64,000 nt of DNA from Paraburkholderia franconis (lineage in GTDB: Bacteria > Pseudomonadota > Gammaproteobacteria > Burkholderiales > Burkholderiaceae): NCBI RefSeq assembly GCF_009362735.1, contig NZ_WHNP01000039.1, positions 1 through 64,000 on the forward strand, given 5' to 3'. This document shows positions 25,042 to 34,311 of this stretch, one piece after another (position 1 is the stretch's first letter; every line of letters begins with the position of its first letter). The notes beneath the pieces were generated by a model. It saw only the letters and a list, made by a program, of their open reading frames with translations, was not told the origin of the DNA and made no database searches. The position numbers and the translations under genes are program-made.

Positions 25042-25683
25042 TCAGGGATTCCAGTGTACGAAGTTGCGATACACGCGCAAACCCGCGTCGGCGCTCTTTT
25101 CCGGATGGAATTGGGTCGCAAAAATGTTATCCCGCGCCACCGCCGAGGTAAAGGGCACGCCGTACACCGTCTCGCCCGACGTGTGCGACGCGTTCTCGGG
25201 CACGACGTAATAACTGTGCACGAAATAGAAGAACGCGTTGTCGGGGACGCCATCCCACAGCGGGTGCTGCACGACCTGACGGACGCGGTTCCAGCCCATT
25301 TGCGGCACCTTGAAGCGCGAGCCGTCGTCCTGCAGCTGGCCGTCCAGCTCGAAGCGCACGACCTTGCCCGGCAGCAGGCCGAGGCCCTTCGTGTCGCCTT
25401 CCGCGCTCCAGTCGAACAGCATCTGCTCGCCGACGCACACGCCCATCAGCGGCTTGGTACGCGACGCTTCGACGACGGCATCCTGCAAGCCGGATTCGCC
25501 GAGCGAGCGCATGCAGTCGGGCATCGCGCCCTGGCCCGGCAGCACCACTCGGTCTGCCGAACGGATGGCTTCAGGCTTGTCGACGATCGCCACGTCCGCT
25601 TCCGGCGCAGCTTTCTTCAACGCCTGCGCGACCGAGCGCAGGTTGCCCATTCCGTAATCTACAATCGCAATCGAAGTTTTCAT
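25042..25683 (-). CDS. hisH: HisH, glutamine amidotransferase subunit of imidazole glycerol phosphate synthase
   Basis: It has 213 residues, a class I glutamine amidotransferase. The nucleophile is Cys83 in GVCVGEQM, and the His and Glu partners are in TQFHPEKS near the end. It begins MKTSIAIVDYGMGNL, as usual. It supplies ammonia to HisF through the barrel. Its ATG overlaps the stop of the marC-type gene by four bases (ATGA), so it is coupled to that gene. Confidence 0.96.
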   Translation of the reverse strand: MKTSIAIVDYGMGNLRSVAQALKKAAPEADVAIVDKPEAIRSADRVVLPGQGAMPDCMRSLGESGLQDAVVEASRTKPLMGVCVGEQMLFDWSAEGDTKGLGLLPGKVVRFELDGQLQDDGSRFKVPQMGWNRVRQVVQHPLWDGVPDNAFFYFVHSYYVVPENASHTSGETVYGVPFTSAVARDNIFATQFHPEKSADAGLRVYRNFVHWNP

Positions 25684-26300
25684 TTCAAGTTAGGCAGCAA
25701 CGCCTTCAATCCGTCGACGATGAACTCCACCGCCAGCGCCGACAACATCAAACCCATCAACCGCGTGCCGATATTGATGCCCGTCCGGCCGACCCAGCGG
25801 GCGATCGGTTCGGCAAGACTCAGCGACCCGAAACAGAGCGCCGCAATCACGGCACCGATGACGATCAGACTAACGCGGTCGTACCAATGATGAAAGCTGG
25901 CCGAATAGACAATGACCGTACTGATCGAGCCCGGGCCCGTCAGCAGCGGAATCGCGAGCGGCACGACGGCGACGTTGTCCTTCAGTTCGGCTTCGTGACG
26001 CTCTTCGGGCGTCGAGCGGGCATTGCCGATCTGCGCGTTCAGCATGTTGATCGACATCAGCAACATGATGATGCCGCCGCCAACTTCAAGCGATCCGACC
26101 GAAATGCCGAAGAAGCTGATGATCTGCTGCCCCAGCAGCGTCGTCACGGCGATTACGCAGAACACAGAAATCGATGCGATCCGGATCGTGCGGCGCTGCT
26201 CGGCGGCCGATTGCTGCGACGTCAGACTCAGAAAGAACGGTATCGCGCCGACGGGATTGATCAGCGCCAGCAGCGAAATAAACGACTTGAGGATATCCAT
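25680..26300 (-). CDS. MarC-family integral membrane protein
   Basis: It has 206 residues with six hydrophobic segments. The family patterns LLALINPVGAIPFFLSLT near the N-terminus and GPGSISTVIV around residue 120 are clear. Despite the name it is not shown to cause multidrug resistance; its function is unknown. It is inserted between hisB and hisH and overlaps hisH by four bases, so it is translated as part of the his operon. Confidence 0.92.
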   Translation of the reverse strand: MDILKSFISLLALINPVGAIPFFLSLTSQQSAAEQRRTIRIASISVFCVIAVTTLLGQQIISFFGISVGSLEVGGGIIMLLMSINMLNAQIGNARSTPEERHEAELKDNVAVVPLAIPLLTGPGSISTVIVYSASFHHWYDRVSLIVIGAVIAALCFGSLSLAEPIARWVGRTGINIGTRLMGLMLSALAVEFIVDGLKALLPNLK

Positions 26301-26343
26301 CGCAAGCCGGACGCGCGCGGCGCGGCCGGTCCGGTTCTGTCGC

Positions 26344-26931
26344 TCAGAGGCTGCCCTTGGTCGACGGAATCTGCCCCGCCGCGCGTTCGTCCAGTTCGAC
26401 GGCCATGCGCAGCGCGCGGCCGAACGCCTTGAACACCGTTTCCATCTGGTGATGCGCGTTCAGTCCGCGCAGGTTGTCGATATGCAGCGTCACGCCCGCA
26501 TGATTCACGAAGCCGCGGAAAAACTCGATGGAAAGATCGACGTCGAACGTGCCGATGCGCGCGCGCGTGAACGGCACATGGAATTCGAGCCCCGGACGGC
26601 CGGAAAAGTCGATCACGACGCGCGACAGCGCTTCGTCCAGCGGCACGTACGAATGGCCGTAGCGGCGAATGCCCTTCTTGTCGCCGACCGCTTTCGCAAT
26701 GGCCTGGCCCAGCGTGATGCCGACGTCTTCGACGGTATGGTGGTCGTCGATATGCGTATCGCCATGCGCTTCGATGTCCAGATCGATCAGCCCGTGACGG
26801 GCGATCTGGTCGAGCATGTGATCGAGGAACGGCACGCCCGTGGCCAGCTTCTGCTGACCGGTGCCGTCCAGGTTGATCTTCACACGGATCTGCGTTTCGC
26901 TGGTGTTGCGAACGACTTCCGCAAGGCGCAT
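26344..26931 (-). CDS. hisB: HisB, imidazole glycerol-phosphate dehydratase
   Basis: It has 195 residues from the ATG at 26931 (MRLAEVVRNTSETQ); the open frame upstream overlaps hisC and is not used. Duplicated metal-binding motifs are visible: DHMLDQIARHG, HIDDHHTVEDVG and later HHQMETVFKAFGRAL. It is the monofunctional dehydratase, without the fused phosphatase of E. coli HisB, so histidinol phosphatase must be encoded elsewhere. It carries out step 6 and lies 59 bases after hisC. Confidence 0.96.
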   Translation of the reverse strand: MRLAEVVRNTSETQIRVKINLDGTGQQKLATGVPFLDHMLDQIARHGLIDLDIEAHGDTHIDDHHTVEDVGITLGQAIAKAVGDKKGIRRYGHSYVPLDEALSRVVIDFSGRPGLEFHVPFTRARIGTFDVDLSIEFFRGFVNHAGVTLHIDNLRGLNAHHQMETVFKAFGRALRMAVELDERAAGQIPSTKGSL

Positions 26932-26990
26932 GGCAATTCCTCGAATCTGACTTTTGAAAGTATGGGGTTGAGAAGTGCTGAAGTGAGAGA

Positions 26991-28061
26991 TCAGTTCAGC
27001 ACGAGTTTCAGCGCCGCGAGCATTTGCGCGTTTTCTTCCGGAGAACCGACTGTCAAACGCACACAATTCGCGAGCAATGGATGCATTTTACTCACGTTTT
27101 TGATCAAAACCCGCGATGTGAGCAGGGTTTCGAAGGTCGCCGACGCGTCCGGCACGCGCACGAGCAGGAAATTGCCCGCGCTCGGGAACACTTCGGCGCC
27201 CGGCAACGCGGCCACGGCCTGCGCGAGCTTCGCGCGTTCGTCGCGCAGTTGCGTGGCCTGTGCGTCGAGCACTTCGATGTGATCGAGCAGGAAATCAGCC
27301 GTCGCCTGCGTCAGCACGTTGACGTTGTACGGCGGGCGCACCTTGTCGAACTCGTTGATCCATTCCGTGCGGCCCGCCATATAGCCGAGCCGGATGCCAG
27401 CCAGACCGAGCTTCGACACGGTGCGCATCACGACGACGTTGTCGAACTCGCCCGCGCGCGGCATCCAGCTGTGCTGCGCAAACGGCTGATACGCCTCGTC
27501 GATCACGACGAGGCTCTTGTTCGCCGCAGCGATGATGCGCTCCATATCGGCGGCGTCGTACAGCGTGCCCGTCGGGTTGTTCGGATACGCGAGATAAATG
27601 ACGGCGGGCCGATGCTCGGCGATCGCGGCAAGCATCGCATCCGTGTCGAGCGTGAAATCGGCATTGAGCGGCACGCCGACGAACTCCATATGCGCAAGCT
27701 TCGCCGACAGCGCGTACATCACGAAGCCCGGCACAGGCGCGAGCACCTTTGCGCCCGGCGTCGAGCACGCGACGGAAATCATGCTGATCAATTCGTCCGA
27801 ACCGTTGCCGAGCAGCACCTCGCAGTTCGCCGGCACGTTCATCACGCGCTTGAGCTTGTCGAGCAGCGCCTCTGGGCGCGGCGCGGGGTAGCGGTTCAGC
27901 GCGACGCCCGCCAGGTGCTCGCCGAGTTCCGCAGCGAGCGCTTCCGGCAGCAGAAACGGATTTTCCATCGCGTCGAGCTTCACGAGGCCCGTTGCGTCGG
28001 GAACGGGATAGCTCGTCATCGCGAGCACGTCGCGGCGAATGATGTCTTGAGGTGTCGTCAT
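26991..28061 (-). CDS. hisC: HisC, histidinol-phosphate aminotransferase
   Basis: It has 356 residues from the ATG at 28061 (MTTPQDIIRRDVLAM). This is a fold-type I PLP enzyme: the lysine for the Schiff base is in RTVSKLGLAGIRLGY, the substrate region has YPNNPTGTL, and VIDEAYQPF holds the PLP-contacting Asp and Tyr. It transaminates imidazole acetol phosphate with glutamate (step 7). It lies between hisD and hisB in the operon. Confidence 0.96.
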   Translation of the reverse strand: MTTPQDIIRRDVLAMTSYPVPDATGLVKLDAMENPFLLPEALAAELGEHLAGVALNRYPAPRPEALLDKLKRVMNVPANCEVLLGNGSDELISMISVACSTPGAKVLAPVPGFVMYALSAKLAHMEFVGVPLNADFTLDTDAMLAAIAEHRPAVIYLAYPNNPTGTLYDAADMERIIAAANKSLVVIDEAYQPFAQHSWMPRAGEFDNVVVMRTVSKLGLAGIRLGYMAGRTEWINEFDKVRPPYNVNVLTQATADFLLDHIEVLDAQATQLRDERAKLAQAVAALPGAEVFPSAGNFLLVRVPDASATFETLLTSRVLIKNVSKMHPLLANCVRLTVGSPEENAQMLAALKLVLN

Positions 28062-28225
28062 GGCGTTGAGCGCGGCCGCCCTCTCCGGCAGGCCAAAGCG
28101 CAAATGGGGCGGCTCGCCGGCCGCCCGGGTTGAGTTTTCTGTAGTTCTCTATCGATCTCGCAACGGCGTCTGCGTTGGATAGAGCACGCGTGATGCCCGT
28201 CCGACGCAGCAAACTCGCCGCCGGT

Positions 28226-29548
28226 TCAGCCCATGTTCTTCATCCGGTATTCGGCGCTGCGCGCATGCGCCTGCAGGCCTTCGCCGTATGCGAGTTCGGC
28301 GGCGATTTCACCGAGCGTCTGCGCGCCGTCCGCGCTCACTTCGATCAGGCTCGAACGCTTGAAGAAATCATAGACGCCGAGTGGCGACGAGAAACGTGCG
28401 GTACGAGACGTAGGCAGCACGTGGTTGGGCCCTGCGCAGTAGTCGCCGAGGCTTTCGCTCGTATAGCGGCCGAGGAAGATCGCGCCCGCGTGGCGAATCT
28501 GCCGCGCCCACTGCTGCGGCTCCAGCGCGGAAATTTCTAGGTGCTCCGGCGCGATGTCGTTGGCGATCGCGCAGGCTTGCTCCATGTCGCGCACCTTCAC
28601 CAGCGCGCCGCGCCCTTCGAGCGAAGCCCGGATCACGTCGCGGCGCGGCATCGCCGGCAGCAGTTCGTCGATCGCCTCTTCGACGCGCGCGATGAAGCCG
28701 TCGTCCGGGCACAGCAAAATGGATTGCGCGAGCTCGTCGTGCTCGGCCTGCGAGAACAGGTCCATCGCGACCCAGCGCGGATCGGTCGTGCCGTCGCACA
28801 GCACGAGGATTTCCGACGGCCCCGCGATCATGTCGATACCGACCGTGCCGAACACGCGGCGCTTCGCCGACGCGACATACGCATTGCCCGGCCCGCAGAT
28901 CTTGTCGACAGGGGGAATGGTCTGCGTACCATACGCGAGCGCGCCGACGGCCTGCGCGCCGCCGATCGTGAACACGCGATCGACGCCGCCCAAGAGCGCA
29001 GCAGCCAGCACGAGCGGGTTCTTCACGCCGTCCGGCGTCGGCACGACCATGACGATTTCGCGCACGCCGGCGACGCGCGCGGGAATCGCATTCATCAGCA
29101 CCGACGACGGATACGCCGCCTTGCCGCCCGGCACATAGATGCCTGCGCGATCGAGCGGCGTCACCTTCTGGCCGAGCACGGTGCCGTCGGCTTCCGTGTA
29201 CTGCCAGCTATGGCTGCCGCATTCGATCTTCTGCTTCTCGTGATACCCGCGCACGCGCGCCGCCGCCGCTTCGAGTGCCGCGCGGCGCTTCGGCTCGAGC
29301 CCTTCCAGTGCTGCTTCCAGTTCGGTCATCGGCAGTTCGAGCGCGGCCACATCCCGCGCGTTCAGGCGGTCGAAACGGTTCGTGTATTCGAGGACGGCGG
29401 CATCGCCGCGCGCCTTCACGTCGCCCAGGATCTGCGCGACCGAGCGCTCGATCGCTTCGTCTTCGCTCGCTTCGAACGCGAGCACCGCATGCAGCGACTT
29501 CTGGAAATCTTCAGTGCTGGAATCGAGTTTGCGAATCTTGATAGACAT
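28226..29548 (-). CDS. hisD: HisD, histidinol dehydrogenase
   Basis: It has 440 residues. The zinc and catalytic signatures are present: DMIAGPSEILVLCD, SQAEHDELAQS (zinc ligands) and GPNHVLPTSRTARF (catalytic His). The NAD-binding region includes GGAQAVGALAYGT. It oxidises histidinol to histidine in two steps with two NAD+ (the last step of the pathway). It follows hisG by about 55 bases and precedes hisC by about 165 bases. Confidence 0.97.
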   Translation of the reverse strand: MSIKIRKLDSSTEDFQKSLHAVLAFEASEDEAIERSVAQILGDVKARGDAAVLEYTNRFDRLNARDVAALELPMTELEAALEGLEPKRRAALEAAAARVRGYHEKQKIECGSHSWQYTEADGTVLGQKVTPLDRAGIYVPGGKAAYPSSVLMNAIPARVAGVREIVMVVPTPDGVKNPLVLAAALLGGVDRVFTIGGAQAVGALAYGTQTIPPVDKICGPGNAYVASAKRRVFGTVGIDMIAGPSEILVLCDGTTDPRWVAMDLFSQAEHDELAQSILLCPDDGFIARVEEAIDELLPAMPRRDVIRASLEGRGALVKVRDMEQACAIANDIAPEHLEISALEPQQWARQIRHAGAIFLGRYTSESLGDYCAGPNHVLPTSRTARFSSPLGVYDFFKRSSLIEVSADGAQTLGEIAAELAYGEGLQAHARSAEYRMKNMG

Positions 29549-29602
29549 GCTGGTATCCGTTTCGGTAAGGCGCGCGAGTGAGCCGCGAATCGAGAGCTTT
29601 CG

Positions 29603-30301
29603 TCAGGCCGATGCGTCGGTGCGTTGCGACGCGCGTTCGAACGCGTCGAGGATCGGGGCCAGCACGGCTCGCTTGAGCTTCAGCGCCGCCTGGTTCACGA
29701 CGAGGCGCGACGAGATCTGCATGATCTCTTCGACCTCGACTAGATTGTTGGCGCGCAGCGTGCCACCCGAGCTGACCAGGTCGACGATCGCGTCGGCGAG
29801 GCCGACCAGCGGCGCGAGTTCCATCGAGCCGTACAGCTTGATCAGATCGACGTGCACGCCCTTGGCCGCGAAGTGCTCGCGCGCGGTTTCCACATACTTC
29901 GTGGCGACGCGCACGCGCGCGCCCTGGCGCACCGCGTTCGCGTAGTCGAAGCCCGCCGCGACGGCCACCGACATCCGGCAGCGCGCGATGTCCAGATCGA
30001 TTGGCTGATAGAGGCCGCTGCCGCCGTGCTCGATCAGCACGTCCTTGCCCGCGACGCCGAAATCGGCGGCGCCGTATTCGACGTACGTGGGCACGTCCGT
30101 CGCGCGCACGATGATCACGCGCAGGTTCGGATCGGTGGTCGGCAGAATCAGCTTGCGCGACGTTTCCGGGTCTTCCGTCACTTCGATGCCCGCAGCCGCG
30201 AGCAGCGGCACCGTTTCCTCGAAGATGCGGCCCTTCGACAGCGCGAGCGTCAGCGGCTTGCCCACTGCTGGCGACAACGACGTTTGCGGCAATTCGCTCA
30301 T
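29603..30301 (-). CDS. hisG: HisG, ATP phosphoribosyltransferase (short form)
   Basis: It has 232 residues. The start SPAVGKPLTLALSKGRIFEE and the phosphate loop DLVSSGGTLRANNL are diagnostic. It lacks the C-terminal ACT-like regulatory domain, so it is the short form that needs HisZ for activity and feedback by histidine; hisZ is not in this window. It performs the first committed step. Its ATG overlaps the murA stop by four bases (ATGA). Confidence 0.96.
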   Translation of the reverse strand: MSELPQTSLSPAVGKPLTLALSKGRIFEETVPLLAAAGIEVTEDPETSRKLILPTTDPNLRVIIVRATDVPTYVEYGAADFGVAGKDVLIEHGGSGLYQPIDLDIARCRMSVAVAAGFDYANAVRQGARVRVATKYVETAREHFAAKGVHVDLIKLYGSMELAPLVGLADAIVDLVSSGGTLRANNLVEVEEIMQISSRLVVNQAALKLKRAVLAPILDAFERASQRTDASA

Positions 30302-31560
30302 GCCTGATTACCCTTGATGCGGCGCACCTTCGCGCCGACTGCGGTGAGTTTCGATTCCATCCGGTCGTAGCCGCGATCGAGGTGGTAGATGCGGTCGATC
30401 AGCGTTTCGCCGTCCGCGCACAGGCCCGCGATCACGAGGCTCGCCGACGCGCGCAGGTCGGTCGCCATCACCTTCGCACCCGACAGTTTCTCGACGCCAT
30501 TGACGAGCGCCGTATTGCCGTCGATCGTGATGTGCGCGCCGAGACGGTTCAGCTCCTGCACGTGCATGAAGCGGTTTTCGAAGATCGTCTCGACGACTTG
30601 CGACGTGCCGTCCGCCAGCGCGTTGAGCGCCATGAACTGCGCCTGCATGTCGGTCGGGAACGCCGGGTACTCGGACGTGCGGAACGACACGGCCTTCGGA
30701 CGCTGGTTCATGCGCACGCGCATCCAGTCGTCGCCTTCCTCGATCGTGACGCCTGCGTCGCGCAGCTTGTCCGTCACAGCTTCGAGAATCTGCGGACGCA
30801 CATGGCGCAATGTGACATCGCCGCCAGCTGCCGCGACCGCGCACAGGAACGTGCCCGCTTCGATGCGGTCCGGCACGACCGCGTGCTGCGCGCCGTGAAG
30901 CTTGTCGACGCCTTGAATGACAAGGCGGTCGGTGCCGATGCCGTCGATCTTCGCGCCCATCGCGACGAGCAGATTCGCCAGATCGCCGACTTCCGGCTCG
31001 CGCGCCGCGTTTTCGATGACCGTTTCGCCTTCCGCGAGAACCGCCGCCATCAGCAGGTTTTCAGTGCCCGTGACGGTGATCATATCGGTGATGATGCGCG
31101 CGCCCTTCAGACGCTTCGCGCGCGCTTCGATGAAGCCGTGCTCGATGTTGATCTCGGCGCCCATCGCCTGCAGCCCCTTGATGTGCTGGTCGACGGGACG
31201 CGCGCCGATCGCGCAGCCGCCCGGCAGCGACACCTTCGCCTCGCCGAAACGCGCGACGAGCGGACCGAGCACGAGTATCGACGCGCGCATCGTCTTCACG
31301 AGCTCGTACGGCGCGACGAGGTTGTCGACCTTCGACGCATCGAGCGACACCTTGCCGTCGCCGCTTTCCGCGCGCACGCCCATCTGGCCAAGCAGCTTCA
31401 GCGTGGTGCGCACGTCCTGCAGATCGGGCACGTTATCGAGGTGAACCGGCTCCGCGCTCAACAAGCCTGCGCAGAGAATCGGCAGCGCCGCGTTCTTCGC
31501 ACCCGAAACGACGATCTCACCAGCGAGCTTCTGCCCGCCTTCAATCACGAGTTTGTCCAT
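30298..31560 (-). CDS. murA: MurA, UDP-N-acetylglucosamine 1-carboxyvinyltransferase
   Basis: It has 420 residues from the ATG at 31560 (MDKLVIEGGQKL). The catalytic, fosfomycin-target cysteine is Cys116 in LPGGCAIGARPVD. The family's double six-fold beta-prism repeats and the terminal DRGYDRMESKL are present. It transfers enolpyruvate from PEP to UDP-GlcNAc, the first step of peptidoglycan synthesis, in the cytoplasm. It overlaps hisG downstream by four bases, which couples cell-wall and histidine genes in one transcript. A BolA-like gene is upstream. Confidence 0.97.
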   Translation of the reverse strand: MDKLVIEGGQKLAGEIVVSGAKNAALPILCAGLLSAEPVHLDNVPDLQDVRTTLKLLGQMGVRAESGDGKVSLDASKVDNLVAPYELVKTMRASILVLGPLVARFGEAKVSLPGGCAIGARPVDQHIKGLQAMGAEINIEHGFIEARAKRLKGARIITDMITVTGTENLLMAAVLAEGETVIENAAREPEVGDLANLLVAMGAKIDGIGTDRLVIQGVDKLHGAQHAVVPDRIEAGTFLCAVAAAGGDVTLRHVRPQILEAVTDKLRDAGVTIEEGDDWMRVRMNQRPKAVSFRTSEYPAFPTDMQAQFMALNALADGTSQVVETIFENRFMHVQELNRLGAHITIDGNTALVNGVEKLSGAKVMATDLRASASLVIAGLCADGETLIDRIYHLDRGYDRMESKLTAVGAKVRRIKGNQA

Positions 31561-31780
31561 GCCTGTTTGTTCCTGATCTGCCCGTCCGCCAACAGGCGTC
31601 TTATGGGCGGTTGCTGCGGCACCGTGCGCGGCGTCGCGACTCTCTTTTGTAATTCGCACTTATGTTCCAGCTAAATTGCAGCTACATCCGAAGCTTATTG
31701 TGCAGCTTGTTGTTCCGCTCTTTCTTGCAGCCGGGTTATTGAGCGCTGTCCCCCGACAGACAGCTTTTTTCCGCCTTCGG

Positions 31781-32032
31781 TTACGCGCCTGGTGAGGCGC
31801 TTTGCCATTCGGCGGGCGTCAGCGTTTTCATGCTGAGCGCGTGGATTTCTTCGCGCATGCGGTCGCCGAGCGCCGCATACACGAGTTGATGCCGCTGAAT
31901 CAGTCGCTTGCCTTCGAAGCTCGGCGACACGATGGTCGCGAAAAAATGCTGGCCGTCGCCTTCGACTTCGAGATGCTCGCAAGGAAGCGCAGCCGCGATG
32001 TAGTTCTTGACCTGTTCGGGAGTGGGTAGCAT
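31781..32032 (-). CDS. BolA-family protein, IbaG-like
   Basis: It has 83 residues with a compact BolA fold. LEVEGDGQHFFATIVSPSF, LIQRHQLVYAALGDRM and the conserved HALSMKTLTPAEW are present. BolA/IbaG proteins partner monothiol glutaredoxins in iron-sulfur handling. The position just upstream of murA matches ibaG (yrbA) in E. coli, which also lies next to murA, and this supports the IbaG reading. It sits 11 bases downstream of the ABC permease gene. Confidence 0.92.
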   Translation of the reverse strand: MLPTPEQVKNYIAAALPCEHLEVEGDGQHFFATIVSPSFEGKRLIQRHQLVYAALGDRMREEIHALSMKTLTPAEWQSASPGA

Positions 32033-32043
32033 GAGTGCTCCTG

Positions 32044-32799
32044 TCAGTGACGCAGCTTATAGCCGGACGCGAGCATACGCATTGCCAGCACGGCCAGCAC
32101 GACGAAGAAACCGCCGACGATCGCGAGGCTCCACAGCGGATCAATATCCGACATGCCGAAGAAGCCGTAGCGAAAGCCGTCGATCATGTAGAAAAACGGA
32201 TTCAGCCTGGAGATTTCGCGCCACACAGGCGGCAGCGTATGCGTCGAGTAGAACACGCCCGAGAGGAACGTGAGCGGCATGATCAAAAAGTTCTGGAACG
32301 CGGCGAGCTGGTCGAACTTCTCCGCCCAGATGCCGGCGATCAGACCGAGCGTGCCGAGAATCGCCGAACCGAGCACCGCGAACGCGACGATGTAGAACGG
32401 CGCCGTGAAGCTCACAGGAATGAACCAGATCGTCACGATGAACACGCCGAAGCCGACGCACATTCCGCGCACGACGGCCGCAAGCACGTAGGCGGCGTAC
32501 ATCTCCCAGTGCGACAGCGGCGGCAGCAGCACGAACACGAGATTGCCCGTGATCTTCGATTGAATCAGCGACGACGAGCTGTTCGCGAACGCGTTCTGCA
32601 GCACGCTCATCATCACGAGGCCGGGCACGAGGAAACTCGTGTACAACACGCCCGGATAGACCTGCACATGGTCGCGCAGCGCGTGGCCGAAGATCGTCAG
32701 ATACAGCAGCGCCGTAATGACAGGCGCGAGCACCGTCTGGAACGACACTTTCCAGAAGCGCAACAGCTCTTTGTAAAGCAGGGTACGGAAGCCGCTCAT
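32044..32799 (-). CDS. ABC-2 type transporter permease (YadH-like)
   Basis: It has 251 residues from the ATG at 32799 (MSGFRTLLYKELLRF); upstream codons in frame overlap the ATPase gene and are not used. It has six hydrophobic segments. SFLVPGLVMMSVLQNAF and FLSGVFYSTHTLPP with RLNPFFYMIDGFRYG are the ABC-2 permease signature. Its ATG overlaps the ATPase stop by four bases. The pair would export an unknown substrate; E. coli yadGH is the nearest known layout. It lies within the mla-murA neighbourhood, so an envelope role is plausible. Confidence 0.92.
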   Translation of the reverse strand: MSGFRTLLYKELLRFWKVSFQTVLAPVITALLYLTIFGHALRDHVQVYPGVLYTSFLVPGLVMMSVLQNAFANSSSSLIQSKITGNLVFVLLPPLSHWEMYAAYVLAAVVRGMCVGFGVFIVTIWFIPVSFTAPFYIVAFAVLGSAILGTLGLIAGIWAEKFDQLAAFQNFLIMPLTFLSGVFYSTHTLPPVWREISRLNPFFYMIDGFRYGFFGMSDIDPLWSLAIVGGFFVVLAVLAMRMLASGYKLRH

Positions 32800-33722
32800 G
32801 CCAGTCCCTCGACCATTTCCGGTCCGTTCATCACCTGCAGGAACACGTCTTCGAGATCGGCCTTGCGCACTTCGATTTCCTCGAACGTACAGCCCGCGGC
32901 GCGGCATTGAGCGAGGATGCGCTCGACGTCGTCATAGCTCGACAGGCGCAGCAGATGCTGACGTCCGTTGACGGCGCCCGGATCGACTTCGAGCGAGCGC
33001 AGTTCGGCGGGCAGAACACCTTGTGCGAAGCGGACGAAAAGCTGTGTGCCCGCGAAACGCTGCAGCAGCGTGCTCGTGCGTTCCAGCGCGACGACTTCGC
33101 CACGCCGCAGCATCGCGATGCGGTCGCACAGCGACTCGGCTTCTTCCAGATAGTGCGTGGTCAGCACGATCGTGTGGCCTTCGCGGTTCAGGCGCGAGAT
33201 GAATTTCCACAGTGTCTGGCGCAATTCGACGTCGACGCCCGCCGTCGGCTCGTCGAGCACGATCACGGGTGGCCGGTGCACGAGCGCCTGCGCGACCAGC
33301 ACGCGGCGCTTCATCCCGCCCGAAAGCGCACGCATGTTCGCGTCGGCTTTTTCGGTGAGATCGAGATTGGCCATCACTTCGTCGATCCAGTCGTCGTTGT
33401 TGCGCAGGCCGAAGTAGCCGGACTGGAGGCGCAGCGTCTCGCGTACGGTGAAGAACGGGTCGAACACGAGTTCCTGCGGCACGACGCCGAGCGCGCGGCG
33501 CGCGAGGCGGAAATCGTCGACGACATCGTGACCGTGAACCGTGATGCTGCCTTCATCGGCGCGCGCGAGACCGGCGAGTATGCTGATGAGCGTGGTCTTG
33601 CCGGCGCCGTTCGGACCGAGCAGCCCGAAGAACTCGCCTTGCTCGACGGTGAAGCTGACGCCTTTGAGCGCTTGCAGATCCTTGTAGCGCTTCTTGACGT
33701 TACGAATTTCGATCGCTGACAT
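32796..33722 (-). CDS. ABC transporter ATP-binding protein (YadG-like)
   Basis: It has 308 residues. Walker A is GPNGAGKTT (about residues 36-44), signature LSGGMKRRV, Walker B VIVLDEPTAGVD and the switch histidine in TTHYLEEAE. A C-terminal extension of about 80 residues follows the ATPase domain, as in drug- and envelope-type exporters. It is the first gene of a pair with the permease and has a TATAAT box about 180 bases upstream. Confidence 0.94.
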   Translation of the reverse strand: MSAIEIRNVKKRYKDLQALKGVSFTVEQGEFFGLLGPNGAGKTTLISILAGLARADEGSITVHGHDVVDDFRLARRALGVVPQELVFDPFFTVRETLRLQSGYFGLRNNDDWIDEVMANLDLTEKADANMRALSGGMKRRVLVAQALVHRPPVIVLDEPTAGVDVELRQTLWKFISRLNREGHTIVLTTHYLEEAESLCDRIAMLRRGEVVALERTSTLLQRFAGTQLFVRFAQGVLPAELRSLEVDPGAVNGRQHLLRLSSYDDVERILAQCRAAGCTFEEIEVRKADLEDVFLQVMNGPEMVEGLA

Positions 33723-33905
33723 GACTGTGCGCCGTCGACGTCGACAGCGCCTGATAGATCGCCCGCCAAGGGCGCGAAAGCTGGGGAAACGGAATTGGGG
33801 CCCGGTGCACGGCCACCGCCCGAGCAGCCGCGAGAGCCGCTACGAACCGACTGCCAACCGCTTCCGCAACGCAAACTGGAACGGCCAGGCGCCAAAAAAC
33901 GTTTG

Positions 33906-33911
33906 ATTATA
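33906..33911 (-). promoter_or_regulatory. Possible -10 box for the ABC transporter pair
   Basis: On the minus strand CCC-TATAAT is a perfect -10 hexamer in an otherwise GC-rich gap between mlaB and the ATPase gene. The -35 region at the right distance (GTCGGC) is poor, so the call is tentative. The rest of the gap (33723-34002) shows no gene. Confidence 0.35.
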
Positions 33912-34002
33912 GGGCAAAAGTCGCGTTGGCCGACTTGCCTTGAGAGAACGCGAGCCGGCGCGTGCAGTGTAAGGCGACGCGTGGCTCACCGACGTGTGAG
34001 CG

Positions 34003-34311
34003 TCAATGTCGTGCGGAAAGCAGAGTGTCGACGCCGTAGGCTTGCGCGAGACTGGACAGTCCCGCAGGCAGATTGACGATGGAAAGCGGCGTGCCGCGGG
34101 CGGTCGCCGCGCGCTGCCATGCGAGCAGCACGGCGAGCGCCGACGAATCGAACTGCGTGAGCGGCGCGCAATCGACAGCCGTCGCGCCGCCGCCGATGCG
34201 CGCAAGGCCCACCGCGAGCGCGGCTTTCGCGCTCACGTGGGTCAGCATGGCGCCTGTTTCGAACGTATTGACCGACGACGTCGTCACCGGCGCAGTCGAA
34301 AAGTTGTTCAC
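34003..34311 (-). CDS. mlaB: MlaB-like STAS-domain protein
   Basis: It has 102 residues from a GTG at 34311 that overlaps the mlaC stop (GTGA). The conserved STAS loop is VDCAPLTQFDSSALAVLLAW (about residues 46-65), where the DSS serine is the site that in relatives is phosphorylatable. MlaB binds the MlaF ATPase and stabilises the MlaFEDB complex in the inner membrane. It is last in mlaF-E-D-A-C-B, as expected. Confidence 0.88.
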   Translation of the reverse strand: MNNFSTAPVTTSSVNTFETGAMLTHVSAKAALAVGLARIGGGATAVDCAPLTQFDSSALAVLLAWQRAATARGTPLSIVNLPAGLSSLAQAYGVDTLLSARH

